Shown: positions 25,937 through 36,324 of the stretch, in pieces
How the letters are laid out: each line of letters starts with the position of its first letter
How positions within the stretch are numbered: position 1 is the first letter of the stretch
Source: Leptospira yanagawae serovar Saopaulo str. Sao Paulo = ATCC 700523
GTDB taxonomy: Bacteria; Spirochaetota; Leptospiria; Leptospirales; Leptospiraceae
NCBI RefSeq assembly: GCF_000332475.2
Contig: NZ_AOGX02000035.1
Span: 1 to 64,000 of the forward strand
Length of the DNA: 64,000 bases
Reading direction: 5' to 3'
The notes under the pieces: model-generated
The model's database searches: none
The model's input: only the letters and a program-made list of their open reading frames with translations
What the model was told of the DNA's origin: nothing
Program-made: the position numbers and the translations under genes

Positions 25937-27202
25937 ATGAACACAAAAAAAGCATTCGGATTGGTGCTCGTTTTGTTGTTTGCTGGCTCATTGTCAGCCC
26001 AAACACAAAGTGAAATGTTCCAAAAAGTTGGGGTCATCGGGGATTCCTTGAGCCAAGGGTTCTTCGGAGTGACTGTTGAAAAGAAAACACAAGATTGGGC
26101 GTACCCAGTACTTGTTTCCAAACAAGCAGGTGCTTCTGTATCGTACAATGTTTTAAAAGGGCCTTTTGTCAATTTAGAGGATGTACTCAAATGGGACTGC
26201 GGTGTGTTTTGTATCGCAGAAAGCATCATTGGTGGAAATGCCTCCACTGTTTCCTTACCGTCACATGCCGGTATTACAGGTGCTGAGTACACAACCGTTC
26301 TCAAAACTTCTGGTAAATGTGAAGACATCACTGCTACCAAACAAGTGAAAGAATGGTACTGGGCAAAATGGTATTGGTACACATACCGTTGGATCACAGT
26401 GGCAGATTGCCAAGAACCAGATAAGTTCCACCGATTTGGACTGCGAGATGCTGGTACACAAGCCCAAGTGATGGAAAAAGTAAAACCTACATTCCTTTTT
26501 GGTTCCGCTGGTGCGAATCATGTTCTTTGTACTGCACTTCATACTTCTACTGATTGTTTGGATGAAGCACGTTTCAAACGAGACATTCGTGAATTTTTCC
26601 GTAGAATGGCTGCTATGGGAAGTTTAAAAGGTGGTGTATTGTTTACCGTTCCAAATGTAACAGCGATTGCTTTTCTGGAAAATTATCGAGACCCAAATGG
26701 AAGAGCGAACTATTCCGGACTCAAGGCATTCTTTCGCAATTCAGTGTCTGATCCAAACCAAGTTCTTGATGCCAATGAAGTGGCTACGATTTCCAATTTC
26801 TTGAATATGTTAAACAATGAAATCAAAGCACAAGGAGCTACAATGCGTTTTGCAGTGGCTGATTTACGTGTGATCTTTGATGACTTAAAAGAAAATGGAA
26901 GGCCTATTCGAAGTGCATCTGGTTGGTCTCCAGGAAATGCAAGAGCAAATTGGCCACTCCCTAACCAACCTGGTGTGTTTGGTTTAGATGGTGTTCACCC
27001 AAATATGTATGGCCACTCATTATTTGCTAACGAATTGATTAAGGCAATTAACACTCGTTACGGATTCTCAATCCCACAAGTGAGTGAATACACTGCTTGG
27101 TATTATGATTCACTCAATAGAAATCCAGTTGATTTGAAAAAATTCTTAACAGAGAATATTTTCGGTCAGGCCATTTCTTGGGTAGTTTCTATCTTTACGT
27201 AA
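25937..27202 (+). CDS. Secreted SGNH/GDSL-family hydrolase
   Basis: This is a 421-residue exported hydrolase. The ATG at 25937 has an excellent ribosome binding site (GGGAGG) and starts a Sec signal peptide ([21 protein letters not shown], cleaved before QTQS). The catalytic serine lies in [11 protein letters not shown] (block I). The block III equivalent is FGSAGANHV, where the usual Asn-Asp is Asn-His, and the catalytic Asp-His pair is in LDGVHPN (block V). A Trp/Tyr-rich insert ([13 protein letters not shown]) may form a lipid or glycan binding loop. Lipase, esterase or deacylase activity outside the cytoplasm is expected. It is co-transcribed with the next gene, 12 bases downstream. Confidence 0.85.
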   Translation: MNTKKAFGLVLVLLFAGSLSAQTQSEMFQKVGVIGDSLSQGFFGVTVEKKTQDWAYPVLVSKQAGASVSYNVLKGPFVNLEDVLKWDCGVFCIAESIIGGNASTVSLPSHAGITGAEYTTVLKTSGKCEDITATKQVKEWYWAKWYWYTYRWITVADCQEPDKFHRFGLRDAGTQAQVMEKVKPTFLFGSAGANHVLCTALHTSTDCLDEARFKRDIREFFRRMAAMGSLKGGVLFTVPNVTAIAFLENYRDPNGRANYSGLKAFFRNSVSDPNQVLDANEVATISNFLNMLNNEIKAQGATMRFAVADLRVIFDDLKENGRPIRSASGWSPGNARANWPLPNQPGVFGLDGVHPNMYGHSLFANELIKAINTRYGFSIPQVSEYTAWYYDSLNRNPVDLKKFLTENIFGQAISWVVSIFT

Positions 27203-27214
27203 GAGGATAAAAGA

Positions 27215-27892
27215 ATGAATAAACGGTTGATAGGTATCCTTTCTGTATGTGGTTTTTTCCTCGTATTGTTTTGCATCACCCTTTGGAAGATGTCTGGAAC
27301 AAAATCGAATGAAAACCAAGTTGTGACAGACACCAATTTTGGTAGTTCAGAAAAACACGCTAATTCCCTATTTGATGATCCGGAATTTGCCGATGCTCCC
27401 AATCCAGAAGAATTGGAATTGGCACAAGCAGAAGTCCTATGGCCGTTTGCTCTTGAGAAAAAACCAAATCGGAAAGAAGAAATCAAAGAGGAGTGGAGAG
27501 ATTTTGCGGCAAAATACCCAAACAATTTTTACATTCCTCGTGAGATTCGTACTCCCTTAACGGAAAACCAAGAAAAGGAACAACTGGAAATGTTGGATTC
27601 TTTTACAGCCATGGATGCAAGTTTTTCTGCAAGTGTATCCAAAGAAAAATGGTCTGATAAACCGAGTGCAGAAGAACCAAATGTTGGAGAACGTCCTTCT
27701 CCAAAAGTGCAAAAAGCATATTTTGATTTTAAGATCAATGAGTTAGAATCACGCATCCAAATGGTTGAATATTGGTTAGAAAATAAAAAACCAAGTGGAG
27801 ATGTGAAAAGTTCTGCCGAAAAAGATTTACAACTTTGGAAAAAAGAACTCGCGAGCTTAAAAGATGTAAGGAACCAAGTTCCTAACACCTAA
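27215..27892 (+). CDS. Membrane-anchored partner of the SGNH hydrolase, unknown function
   Basis: This 225-residue protein has a single N-terminal membrane segment (residues 5-25) and a charged, helical periplasmic part. It follows the hydrolase by 12 bases with its own ribosome binding site (GAGGATAAAAGA). The order hydrolase then small membrane-anchored helical protein recalls lipase operons with a dedicated foldase. However, the foldase motif is not visible, so this is only a suggestion. The operon ends at the terminator at 27906. Confidence 0.7.
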   Translation: MNKRLIGILSVCGFFLVLFCITLWKMSGTKSNENQVVTDTNFGSSEKHANSLFDDPEFADAPNPEELELAQAEVLWPFALEKKPNRKEEIKEEWRDFAAKYPNNFYIPREIRTPLTENQEKEQLEMLDSFTAMDASFSASVSKEKWSDKPSAEEPNVGERPSPKVQKAYFDFKINELESRIQMVEYWLENKKPSGDVKSSAEKDLQLWKKELASLKDVRNQVPNT

Positions 27893-27905
27893 ACGTATCA
27901 ATACA

Positions 27906-27943
27906 AACCAAAGGTTATCTTCCATCGATAACTTTTGGTTTTA
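27906..27943 (+). terminator. Rho-independent terminator of the SGNH hydrolase operon
   Basis: CCAAAGGTTATC (27908-27919) pairs with GATAACTTTTGG (27927-27938, one G-U pair) around a 7-nt loop and is followed by TTTTA. It begins about 15 bases after the stop codon. Confidence 0.75.
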
Positions 27944-27974
27944 CATTCCATCTCCTTTTCCATTCTATAGTTCT

Positions 27975-29537
27975 ATGTACCTCATACAAAAATTCATCAT
28001 CATCATCTTATTATTTACCTTAATTCAAAATTGTTTTGGTGGACCAAACGAACCTGAGACAAAAGAGGTTTTGCCAATGGAAGAAGAACTTTCCAATGAT
28101 GTTTTATTACAAACCTTGGAATCAGGTTCCAATTTTGATAAAGGCCAAGCTGCCATTCAATTGGGAAATCGTGGAGTTTCTAAAGCAGTTCCACTCCTCA
28201 GGCAATTATTATCAGACAAAGATCCTGGGCTTCGAGCGGGTGCAGCCATTGCCCTCGGAGATTTAAAGGACAAAATTTCGTCATCCAAAATTGCCAATTT
28301 GATGTGGTCGGATACAGAAAATCCAAAGGATGTTTATTTGGATGCTCTCACACGTATGAAAGACCCTAGTGTTTCCAATCGCATTTATCCTTTGTTAGAT
28401 TCAGAAAATCCAACCATACGATTGCAAACCGTAGATACTCTGGTGCAAATTGGTGCCAATTCTGTTGGTTCTCAGATTTTAGCAATGGCTACCAAAAACA
28501 AAGATAGAGAAAAAGATAAAACTTTTGCCATGGTCATTGGAAAATTAAAAATCTCTTCTGGGGAAAACTATTTATTAAACTTAACGAAAGTCCAAGATGA
28601 TTCACCTACACTTGCTGCCTCTTATTTAGCTTTGGGAAGGATCAAAGCAAAACATGCGAATGAAGTTTTGATCCAAGCTTTAACTCTGCCTTTTGATAAA
28701 GGGAAAGAAAATGCTTCGTTAGCTCTCATTGAAATTGGAAATCCTACAGTAATCCCAAAAGTGTTTTCTGTCTTAAAAGGAGAGAATATAGAATCCAAAC
28801 TTTATGCGACTGATGTGCTTTGTTCTATCCCGTCAAAAGAAGCAGGAAAATTAGCCTTTGGTATCTTAAATTCTAATGAAACAATGAACTGGGGTTATGC
28901 AGCAAAAATCATTGGCAAGCAAAAATACAAAGAAGGTAAAAATCGTTTGGAGGAATTACTCTTAAAACCAAATACACCAGATAGGGATCATTTTGCCGAA
29001 GCACTGGGTTGGATAGGAGATCCAAGTTCTGTTCCTATCTTAAGGAAGGTATTATTGTCTGGTGAGAAAGAAGGTCCTTACGGATCTGCTTGGGCACTTG
29101 GCGTGATGGGGGCAAAGGAATCGGTTCCGGATCTCATCCTCGCATTAGAGAAAGGGGATGCAAAATTAATGGTTTATGTTCTTGAAGCATTGGGTTCTAT
29201 TGCAGACCCAAGTAGTTTACCAAAATTAAAATTACTTCTCTCTGACAGGCCTAAAATGGCACCGCAGATTTTATCCACCGTGGCACTTATCAAAACCGAA
29301 GAAGCGCGATTGGTTCTCGAAGATGCAACGCGTTCTAAAAATGCAGAAGTGTATCGCCCTGCCATGGAAGAGGTAGCCAAACGAAAAGATAAAAAGTCGA
29401 TTCCATTATTACTTGAATTGGCAAATGGGGAAGATGCCGAAAAACGTAAGTTAAGTTATTATGCGTTGACTTCGATTACTGGTCAAAAATTTCGATCTGC
29501 TAAGGAATGGAATCTATGGGTGAAGGATAATCCTTAA
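27975..29537 (+). CDS. HEAT-repeat lipoprotein
   Basis: This 520-residue lipoprotein begins MYLIQKFIIIILLFTLIQNC with the cysteine at residue 20 as lipid anchor. The mature protein is a long array of HEAT-like helical repeats of about 30 residues. Examples are AVPLLRQLLSDKDPGLRAGAA, VPDLILALEKGDAKLMVYVL and SLPKLKLLLSDRPKMAPQIL. Such PBS-lyase-type HEAT arrays act as protein-binding scaffolds. The last 40 residues (RKLSYYALTSITGQKF, then EWNLWVKDNP) match the frequent C-terminal cap of such proteins. It would sit in the periplasm or at the outer membrane. Its partner is unknown. Confidence 0.85.
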   Translation: MYLIQKFIIIILLFTLIQNCFGGPNEPETKEVLPMEEELSNDVLLQTLESGSNFDKGQAAIQLGNRGVSKAVPLLRQLLSDKDPGLRAGAAIALGDLKDKISSSKIANLMWSDTENPKDVYLDALTRMKDPSVSNRIYPLLDSENPTIRLQTVDTLVQIGANSVGSQILAMATKNKDREKDKTFAMVIGKLKISSGENYLLNLTKVQDDSPTLAASYLALGRIKAKHANEVLIQALTLPFDKGKENASLALIEIGNPTVIPKVFSVLKGENIESKLYATDVLCSIPSKEAGKLAFGILNSNETMNWGYAAKIIGKQKYKEGKNRLEELLLKPNTPDRDHFAEALGWIGDPSSVPILRKVLLSGEKEGPYGSAWALGVMGAKESVPDLILALEKGDAKLMVYVLEALGSIADPSSLPKLKLLLSDRPKMAPQILSTVALIKTEEARLVLEDATRSKNAEVYRPAMEEVAKRKDKKSIPLLLELANGEDAEKRKLSYYALTSITGQKFRSAKEWNLWVKDNP

Positions 29538-29592
29538 ATTCAACTTAAACTGAGTCTATCCTTAAAAATATACGAGGATTCAATAGGACCTC

Positions 29593-29644
29593 AGGCGATT
29601 TGTGAATGCATCCATTATTTGGATCATATGGATTCAAATCGCCT
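29593..29644. terminator. Hairpin between convergent genes
   Basis: AGGCGATTTG (29593-29602) and CAAATCGCCT (29635-29644) are exact complements. Inner bases extend the stem with small bulges (CCAT opposite ATGG). It covers the end of the minus-strand peroxidase-like gene and lies 55 bases past the HEAT gene stop. It probably acts as a bidirectional terminator. Confidence 0.5.
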
Positions 29645-30154
29645 TTCGATTCGGTTTAAAAACCGTTTGATATTCGGAACTCCGTATTGTTGTTTAGGTA
29701 TGTAGCTTGCTATGATTCTGCCATCGTAAAAGGCAAACAAACCATGTGCCAAACGATGTGAATGAGAAACACCAACCCCTAATGAATTTTTGAATTCAGA
29801 AACTTCTTCCGTATTGCAATTTTGCAATGAGTATCCTTTTGCTTTTATATTTGGATGGAGTTTTTTAATTTCAAACCAAGAGTCCTTCCCACAAGAAGCA
29901 AAATGGAAAATTTTAGCTGGAAGTTTTCTTTTTTTGATCTCTTCTTCTAAATCCAAAACTTGTGTAGAGCAAGCAAAGGATTTTACATTTGGCAGTGTCG
30001 AAACAAATACAAGTCCCTTTACTTGGTTTAAGTTTGGAAACTTATTACTTGTATTCAGTGCAGGTTTAAAATCAAATTTCCCTGGGATACGGTCTCCCAG
30101 TTTTGGACGTTTGCCAGTGAGTTCCACTGGCATATCTCCTAAAAAAACTTTCAT
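29624..30154 (-). CDS. tpx: Thiol-peroxidase-like peroxiredoxin
   Basis: This 176-residue cytoplasmic protein follows the Tpx plan. The N-terminal [19 protein letters not shown] segment is typical. The peroxidatic cysteine C62 lies in the P-x-x-x-S-x-x-C motif PNVKSFACS, where Ser replaces the usual Thr. A resolving cysteine C88 (FHFASCGKD) lies close to the usual place. It would reduce peroxides with thioredoxin. The sequence is diverged from classical Tpx, so the name is given with reserve. The start overlaps the stop of the upstream COG0523 GTPase gene by 4 bases (ATGA), so it shares that gene's putative zinc control. Confidence 0.75.
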   Translation of the reverse strand: MKVFLGDMPVELTGKRPKLGDRIPGKFDFKPALNTSNKFPNLNQVKGLVFVSTLPNVKSFACSTQVLDLEEEIKKRKLPAKIFHFASCGKDSWFEIKKLHPNIKAKGYSLQNCNTEEVSEFKNSLGVGVSHSHRLAHGLFAFYDGRIIASYIPKQQYGVPNIKRFLNRIERRFESI

Positions 30155-31401
30155 TTTGATACCATCTCCGAATCAGATTCAACTTTTTCTTCTCCTTCGG
30201 ACGAAGAGATCATTTCATCCCAATTTGGAAATGGATCTTCTAAGGTTTCCCAATACTCTGGGCCTTTTTCATACTCATCCTCGGTTAGTAGGCATTGATC
30301 AAGAGATGTTCGGATATTTTTTTCGTTCATATCACGGCCAATGAGAACGATTTCTTGCCGACGATCCCCCCAAGGTTCCATCCAATTTTGTTTTAAATTT
30401 TCAATGACTTCAGGTTCATCTGGAATGTCCTCTTCAGCGATACTTGCCCACCAATACCCCTCTGGTTTATAAGAAGAAAGATTTCCTGCTTGGGAATAGA
30501 GTAAAACCCAATCCATTTTGCTTGCGAGCCATACAAATCCCTTGGCTCGGACTAGGCCTGGTTTTTCCGAATCTAACCAATCGTAAAATCGTTTTGGATG
30601 CATGGGCCTTCTGTTTCCATAAACAAAACTTTTGATTCCATATTCCTCAGTTTCAGGGACATGTTCTCCCTTTAGTTCTTTTAACCAAAGAGGGGAACTG
30701 CTTGCCTTTTCAAAATCAAACTTACCAGTATGGAATACTTTATCTAAGGGAACCTTTCCATAGTCAGTGGTAATGATTTCAGCTTCTGCATTTAAGGAGC
30801 GTAAAATTGTGAGTAATTTATTTTTTTTGGATTCTGATAGAAGGCTGATTTTATTGACAACAATCGTATTACTAAATTCTACTTGATCCACAAGTAAGTC
30901 CACTAAATCCCGATCATCTTCTTCACCGGCACCTAACTCACGTTCTTTTAGTGAATCTACGCTTTCAAAGTCTTTTAAAAAATTAACAGCATCGACAACT
31001 GTGATCATCGAATCTAATGTTACCAAGTCTTTTAGGCTAATGCCTTCTTCATCTTCGAACGTAAAAGTTTCTGCAATTGGTAACGGTTCGGAGATTCCAG
31101 TGGATTCAATGAGAATGTAGTCAAAACGGTTTTCTTTGGCTAACTTAGTGATTTCAATGAGTAAATCTTCTCGGAGCGTACAACAGATACAACCATTCGA
31201 CATTTCGACGAGTGATTCATTGGTTCTGCTAAGACTTGCCCCGTTTGCAACCAGTTTCGCATCGATATTCACTTCACTCATGTCATTTACAATGACGGCG
31301 ACACGCAAACCCTCTCGGTTGGATAAGACATGATTGAGAAGGGTCGTTTTCCCCGCGCCGAGGAATCCGGATAAGACTGTTACTGGAATTTTTTTGTCCA
31401 T
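30151..31401 (-). CDS. COG0523 (CobW/ZNG1-like) metal-chaperone GTPase
   Basis: This 416-residue G3E-family GTPase begins [20 protein letters not shown], including the Walker A loop. The metal-binding CxCC motif lies in [15 protein letters not shown]. The Walker B region and [13 protein letters not shown] follow, with the base-recognition motif NKIS. The C-terminal CobW domain covers about residues 260-400. The ATG at 31401 has a ribosome binding site (AGGTG); an in-frame TTG at 31422 is less likely. Members of this group deliver zinc to enzymes under zinc shortage and are often Zur regulated. A candidate operator is present at 31468-31482. It is the first gene of a two-gene operon with the peroxidase-like gene. 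Confidence 0.9.
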   Translation of the reverse strand: MDKKIPVTVLSGFLGAGKTTLLNHVLSNREGLRVAVIVNDMSEVNIDAKLVANGASLSRTNESLVEMSNGCICCTLREDLLIEITKLAKENRFDYILIESTGISEPLPIAETFTFEDEEGISLKDLVTLDSMITVVDAVNFLKDFESVDSLKERELGAGEEDDRDLVDLLVDQVEFSNTIVVNKISLLSESKKNKLLTILRSLNAEAEIITTDYGKVPLDKVFHTGKFDFEKASSSPLWLKELKGEHVPETEEYGIKSFVYGNRRPMHPKRFYDWLDSEKPGLVRAKGFVWLASKMDWVLLYSQAGNLSSYKPEGYWWASIAEEDIPDEPEVIENLKQNWMEPWGDRRQEIVLIGRDMNEKNIRTSLDQCLLTEDEYEKGPEYWETLEDPFPNWDEMISSSEGEEKVESDSEMVSK

Positions 31402-31467
31402 TTTGGCACCTGTTTTACGCAATTCAGTTGCATTTACTAAAGGAAGGACAATTTTGTCAAATACAAA

Positions 31468-31482
31468 TGCAACGTTGTTGCA
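31468..31482. promoter_or_regulatory. Zur-like operator upstream of the COG0523 gene
   Basis: The palindrome TGCAAC-GTT-GTTGCA lies 66 bases before the ATG of the COG0523 GTPase. A half site GTTGCATTT occurs at 31427-31435. The same core with longer arms stands before the zinc transporter operon at 37336-37356. Two zinc-linked operons sharing it is the reason for proposing it as the Zur binding site. Confidence 0.65.
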
Positions 31483-31643
31483 AAAAAATGTTCTGAACCT
31501 GTCAGCGGGCTTGTGGCATTGATCGTACTTGGGGAGAGAATTCCATTGAAAACAGGGAGTTCTTAGTAAATTTTACCTTGGGTGAAAAAATAAAGTGACC
31601 GTAGGTAGTGAGTTTGGTTTCCTAATGACTGCAAGATTAGTTC

Positions 31644-32834
31644 ATGAAAGATTATTTATTTTCTGTTTTTAAAACCAATCCCCTCGAATTGAAGGGTCTC
31701 AATGGAATCCGCGGGATCGCTTTTTTTATGGTGATCTACACTCATATGTTTCGTCCTTACAAATATTTTGGATTTTACGAATCCAATGTATGGATCGAAA
31801 ACTTTTTAAACAATGGTTCCCTTTGTATGGATGCTTTTTTCGTATTGAGTGGATATCTCATTGGTGGTCAACTCCTTAAAGAAAAAATCAAAACAAATGT
31901 GATCAATTATGGAAACTTTCTCACAAAACGTGTGTTACGAATTTTTCCTCCTTATTACATATTTTTAACCTTTCAATTTATCTTTATTTATCAACTTTCT
32001 AAACATGCGACTGACGAACTTGTAAGAACTGAATCAGCTCAACTAGTCCACAGAGTCATTTGGGATTACACTTATATGAGTGATTATTTTGCAGGGATTA
32101 TGATCCATGGATGGTCTCTCAGTGTTGAAGAAAAATTTTACATTCTTTTACCAATTTTATTGTTTCTGATTTTAAAATTGAAACAACCAAAACAGATTTT
32201 GATTTCACTTTCTACATTAGTGATTTTACCAACAATCATGCGTTATGTTCATTTTTCTATGATTAACCCTGAAAACCTAAATTTTGGAACTTATACGGGA
32301 GCTTTTTATTATCCTTTTCATTCCAGGATGGATGGATTGTTTTTGGGAGTTTTGATCGCCGCAGTACAAATTTATTTTCCAGAATGGATCAATCGGTTTT
32401 TAAAGAACAAATATTCTCCGTATGCCGTCCTGCTTTCGATATCAAGTTTGTTTTCGATCATGTTTTTCACAACTGAAGACAGGCCTGAGTTGTTTACTTG
32501 TGTGTTTCGATTTTTTGTCGCATCGATTGCTTGGTCTGTGGTTTTAATCAAAACATTTGATGAAAAGACTTGGACAAGTAAGGTTTTATCCATTCCTGTG
32601 TTTTCTCCCGTTGCGAAGTTATCCTATTGTGCTTATATCATTCATTTGCTTTTGTTAGGATACCTTTCTAAGAAATTCATTGGTTACCATAAAATCCATT
32701 ATTATGAAATTTTTCTTTGGACGATTCCAATTGGAGTGATGATCTTAGGATATGCCTATTTTTATTACCTTTTGACTGAAAAACCATTTTTAGCACTAAG
32801 GAATCGAATTTTGGCTCAGAAAAAAGTGGGATAG
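31644..32834 (+). CDS. Acyltransferase 3 family membrane protein (OafA/YrhL-like)
   Basis: This 396-residue integral membrane protein has about ten hydrophobic segments. The N-terminal region ELKGLNGIRGIAFFMVIYTHMFRP contains the family-defining R-G-I-A and the histidine of the catalytic segment. SMDAFFVLSGYLIG-type sequence (CMDAFFVLSGYLIGGQLL) and SVEEKFYILLPILL further define the family. Such enzymes add acetyl or other acyl groups to sugars of lipopolysaccharide, lipids or exported glycans. The substrate cannot be told. It is transcribed alone on the plus strand. Confidence 0.9.
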   Translation: MKDYLFSVFKTNPLELKGLNGIRGIAFFMVIYTHMFRPYKYFGFYESNVWIENFLNNGSLCMDAFFVLSGYLIGGQLLKEKIKTNVINYGNFLTKRVLRIFPPYYIFLTFQFIFIYQLSKHATDELVRTESAQLVHRVIWDYTYMSDYFAGIMIHGWSLSVEEKFYILLPILLFLILKLKQPKQILISLSTLVILPTIMRYVHFSMINPENLNFGTYTGAFYYPFHSRMDGLFLGVLIAAVQIYFPEWINRFLKNKYSPYAVLLSISSLFSIMFFTTEDRPELFTCVFRFFVASIAWSVVLIKTFDEKTWTSKVLSIPVFSPVAKLSYCAYIIHLLLLGYLSKKFIGYHKIHYYEIFLWTIPIGVMILGYAYFYYLLTEKPFLALRNRILAQKKVG

Positions 32835-32898
32835 TGCAAAAGCCAAATCCCTTGATGATTCTAATCGTATTTTGACAAAAAAATAAAAAGAGAACGAT

Positions 32899-34431
32899 AT
32901 GGACGAATATACATTACGATCTGCTAAAACCATCAACACCATTCGATTGATTCTATTTGGAATTTATGTATTGGGGATTCTTGGAAGTTTGGGATCCATT
33001 CGAAAGGATCAATTGTTGGTGATGGTCACAACAACGGTGTTATACGGGGCTCTTGCCTTTGTTCAATTGTATTTGTTTCGAAAGAAGATTAATCCTTATC
33101 CTTTTTGGTTTGTGGTGGGTGATGTAATCCTAGTTGGAATTTCGACTTGGGGCCAATCACTGATTACTTTGGATTTGGCTGCGGCTGCTCTTAAGTCTGG
33201 GATCAATTATACCATTTGTTTTTTTGTGATTTTATATTCGGGATTTTTGTTTTCTAGCAAAAGAACGATTGTGATTGGGTGTTTACTCATCATTGTACAT
33301 ATTGGTTCCCTTGTCTTTTCCTTTCGAGAAGGTGTGAGTTTTGTTGATCGAAATGATGTGCATACGTTGGCTCATTCTGTTTCTCTGCCCATTGAAATCG
33401 TAAAGGTTGTCTTTTTGATTTTGGCAACTTACTTTATGAGTAAAATGGTTGGTTTGCTCATCGCAATTCGGGAAGAGGCAGTGGAAGGAAAAAAAGAAGC
33501 TGATTCCCATTCCAAAATTGTATCGGAACAAAAAGAAGCGATGATTGAAACTGGTGAAAATTTAAACCAATCAGTTGCCGCCTTAAAGGTGTTTACCGAT
33601 GATTTGAATGGTCTTGTTCAAAATCAAGCTGCATCCATTGAGGAGATTTCTGCTTCTCTTACAGAAATTGCACAGTCCACAGAAAATTCATTCCAATTTG
33701 TAAAAGACCAATACTCGAGGATTGAATCTTTAAATGAAGAAAGTCAGACATTGGAAAGAATTGTTGGATCAGTCAGAAACGAAATAGAACAAATTTCCAA
33801 TCAAATCAAAGAATCTTCCAAATTTAGCAATTTGGTCACAAATTCTATGGAAAACTTAAACAATGTACTTTCGGAAGTAAGTTCAAGTTTTCAGAAAGTA
33901 GAAGATGTAAACCAAATTATGAAAGAAATTGCTGACCAAACCAACTTACTTGCGTTAAATGCTTCGATTGAGGCTGCAAGGGCTGGAGAACATGGTCGGG
34001 GTTTTGCTGTTGTTGCACAAGAAGTGGCGAAGTTGGCGGAAAATTCCGCATCAAATGCTAGCATCATTTCCAAAACCATTTTAAAATCGAAATCAGATCT
34101 CATCAAAGGGAATGGATCAGCAAAAGAAGCGACAACTCTTGCAGCTAACCAAGAAAAGGGAATGTTGAATATCCAAGCCAAAGTCATCAATTTTAATGAA
34201 AAAATCATCGATATGCAGAAGTTAAATGCTCGAGTTGTGGAATCCCAAAAGCAGTTAAAGGATATCTCCTCCCAATTGGAAACCATCGCAAAGGAACAGT
34301 CTATTGGTAACCAGGAAGTGATGCGTGCTGCCCAAAACATTGAAGATGCAGTCCAAGTGGTGGCAGAAAATACGCGGGTTCTGGCAGACCACATTGAGGA
34401 CATACAAGTTCTCGCAAACAGAATTCGTTGA
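32899..34431 (+). CDS. Methyl-accepting chemotaxis protein with multi-span membrane sensor
   Basis: This is a 510-residue receptor. The first 190 residues hold about six membrane helices with no large periplasmic domain, unlike classical receptors; no HAMP domain is clear. A long coiled coil follows, with the signalling tip near residues 345-385 ([20 protein letters not shown], then [14 protein letters not shown]). This tip binds CheA and CheW. Sensing through membrane helices suggests a response to membrane state, light, energy or small hydrophobic molecules. A TTGACA box occurs about 25 bases before the start. Confidence 0.92.
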   Translation: MDEYTLRSAKTINTIRLILFGIYVLGILGSLGSIRKDQLLVMVTTTVLYGALAFVQLYLFRKKINPYPFWFVVGDVILVGISTWGQSLITLDLAAAALKSGINYTICFFVILYSGFLFSSKRTIVIGCLLIIVHIGSLVFSFREGVSFVDRNDVHTLAHSVSLPIEIVKVVFLILATYFMSKMVGLLIAIREEAVEGKKEADSHSKIVSEQKEAMIETGENLNQSVAALKVFTDDLNGLVQNQAASIEEISASLTEIAQSTENSFQFVKDQYSRIESLNEESQTLERIVGSVRNEIEQISNQIKESSKFSNLVTNSMENLNNVLSEVSSSFQKVEDVNQIMKEIADQTNLLALNASIEAARAGEHGRGFAVVAQEVAKLAENSASNASIISKTILKSKSDLIKGNGSAKEATTLAANQEKGMLNIQAKVINFNEKIIDMQKLNARVVESQKQLKDISSQLETIAKEQSIGNQEVMRAAQNIEDAVQVVAENTRVLADHIEDIQVLANRIR

Positions 34432-34566
34432 TCCAAAATCCTTGGTTAACACCATTAACTTAACGATAGAGAATTCCGTTCAGGATTGAGACGGGGAAAA
34501 TTATTTGTAATTCTTTTGTGCCAATTCAACCTTGAGAGAAAGTCTTGGTCTGGAGCCAAAAATTGT

Positions 34567-36324
34567 ATGATATCTAATAACTATTTTAATGATAACGATG
34601 ACCTAATTGATCATTTCGATTCCCTCACTCCTTGGAATGCGGTCATCGACCAATACGAACAAGGATTTGAAGATTTTGCCGAATACCAAAAATCGGGAAA
34701 AGAAGAACTTACCTTTGCTCCTGGAAATTATGAAGATGCCATCGAATTTTATCGTTCTACCTTAGAAGCAGGTGGGGACATTGCAGGAAACGATATTTCA
34801 CAAATTGCAAAACAAATGGACGAAGAAGGGCTTAAATACAAAGACGGACAAGTTGGTTTCCCAAAACCGATGTTAGACGTGGTTGAAAAAATTAAGTCTG
34901 CCGGTTTATTACCGTATGGGATCCATAGACATTACGGTGGGTTAGGACTTCCTTCGGTCGTACAATCGATGTTATCTGAATGTGTATCGCGAGGTGATGG
35001 ATCCCTTGCCATCACTCTTGGATGTATGAACCTCGCAGAAACTGTAGAACGATTTGGAACAGAGGAGATGATCCATGAGTATGTTCCCAAGATGGCAGCA
35101 GGTGAACTCTGTGGGGCTATGGCACTTACCGAACCAAATTACGGTTCAGACCTTCCCAATTTACAAACGAAAGCAGTAAAAGGGGACGATGGTGTTTGGA
35201 AAATCACAGGAACGAAACGATTCATCACTCACGCATGTGGGTTTGGAAATGCACCTTCCATCATCTTAACCTTAGCACGAACTGGTTCCACAACAAGTGG
35301 GGCAAGAGGACTTTCATTCTTTTTAGTGCATTCAAAAGATGTATTTGTAGCATCCATTGAAAAGAAAATGGGCCTCCATTGTTCTCCCACTTGTGAAGTG
35401 GTATTTGAAAACTCTCCAGGCATTCTCATCGGGGAAGAAGGAAAAGGCCTTGTGAAATATTCGATGGCGATGATGAACCAAGCTCGTCTCAACATTGCAG
35501 CGCAAGCCATGGGGATTGCAACGGCAGCTTACTTCGAAGGTAAGAAGTATGCAGAAGAACGAGTGCAATTTGGAAAAACAATCAGTAATATCACAGCTGT
35601 AAAAAAAATGTTGGAACGAATGGAACGTGAAGTGGCAGCGATGCGTTGCATTTTATACGAAGCAAGTTTTGCTGTAGACCAATACCGTTGGAAAGAAGAA
35701 CGAGGGAAGATGAAAGGAATTTCCGAGAAAGACATCAAAAAAGATGAGTCTTTCAAAAAATGGGAAAAACTTGCCTCTCTTTTCACCCCACTTTCCAAAT
35801 ACTACATTACTGAAATGGCAAACTTAGTGGCATATGATGCACTCCAAATCCATGGAGGTTCTGGTTATACTGAGGATTATGATGTGGCTCGTTTGTATCG
35901 AGATGTAAGGATCACGAATATCTATGAAGGTACCACACAACTCCAAACAGTCGCTTGTATTGGTGGGATTGTTTCGGGTATGACGGAAACGGGAATTTAC
36001 CGAGAATACTTAAAATCGGAAATGGCTGGGTTTGTTTCTTCTTCCGAGTTAAACGATCTTTTCAAACAATTCGAAACAGTTGTGGCGGAATATGCGGAAA
36101 TCGATTCCACTCCGCTACGTGAAGAGTTAGCGTTTGAAGTGGTTGAGTCTGCAGCGCGTTTCCACAATAGTTTGTTACTCGAAAGGAGTATTGGAAGGTC
36201 AAAAGTGGAAAGAAGGGCACACCGAAAGTCAATCACCGAAAGTTATATTTTGGATAGTGCAGCCATTCTTGCTTCAAACCTAACCAAAATTCGTGGAAAG
36301 AAAAAAACTCCAGTCACTGCATAA
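34567..36324 (+). CDS. Acyl-CoA dehydrogenase, long form
   Basis: This FAD enzyme oxidises acyl-CoA at the alpha-beta bond. The 585-residue length exceeds the usual 380-400, because the C-terminus carries an extra helical domain as in the long-form subfamily. Visible motifs are [19 protein letters not shown] (FAD and substrate binding), GLSFFLVHS, and [20 protein letters not shown] with [13 protein letters not shown], whose Glu is the usual catalytic base. The N-terminus [12 protein letters not shown] at 34567 was preferred because the frame upstream has no family character. The gene overlaps the next one by 32 bases, so the amidohydrolase is translated from the same message. Confidence 0.92.
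   Translation: MISNNYFNDNDDLIDHFDSLTPWNAVIDQYEQGFEDFAEYQKSGKEELTFAPGNYEDAIEFYRSTLEAGGDIAGNDISQIAKQMDEEGLKYKDGQVGFPKPMLDVVEKIKSAGLLPYGIHRHYGGLGLPSVVQSMLSECVSRGDGSLAITLGCMNLAETVERFGTEEMIHEYVPKMAAGELCGAMALTEPNYGSDLPNLQTKAVKGDDGVWKITGTKRFITHACGFGNAPSIILTLARTGSTTSGARGLSFFLVHSKDVFVASIEKKMGLHCSPTCEVVFENSPGILIGEEGKGLVKYSMAMMNQARLNIAAQAMGIATAAYFEGKKYAEERVQFGKTISNITAVKKMLERMEREVAAMRCILYEASFAVDQYRWKEERGKMKGISEKDIKKDESFKKWEKLASLFTPLSKYYITEMANLVAYDALQIHGGSGYTEDYDVARLYRDVRITNIYEGTTQLQTVACIGGIVSGMTETGIYREYLKSEMAGFVSSSELNDLFKQFETVVAEYAEIDSTPLREELAFEVVESAARFHNSLLLERSIGRSKVERRAHRKSITESYILDSAAILASNLTKIRGKKKTPVTA

Noticed and set aside
33891..34436. 181-codon minus-strand frame over the chemotaxis receptor tip
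   Set aside because: It mirrors the highly conserved coiled-coil codons of the receptor and has no start signal of its own.
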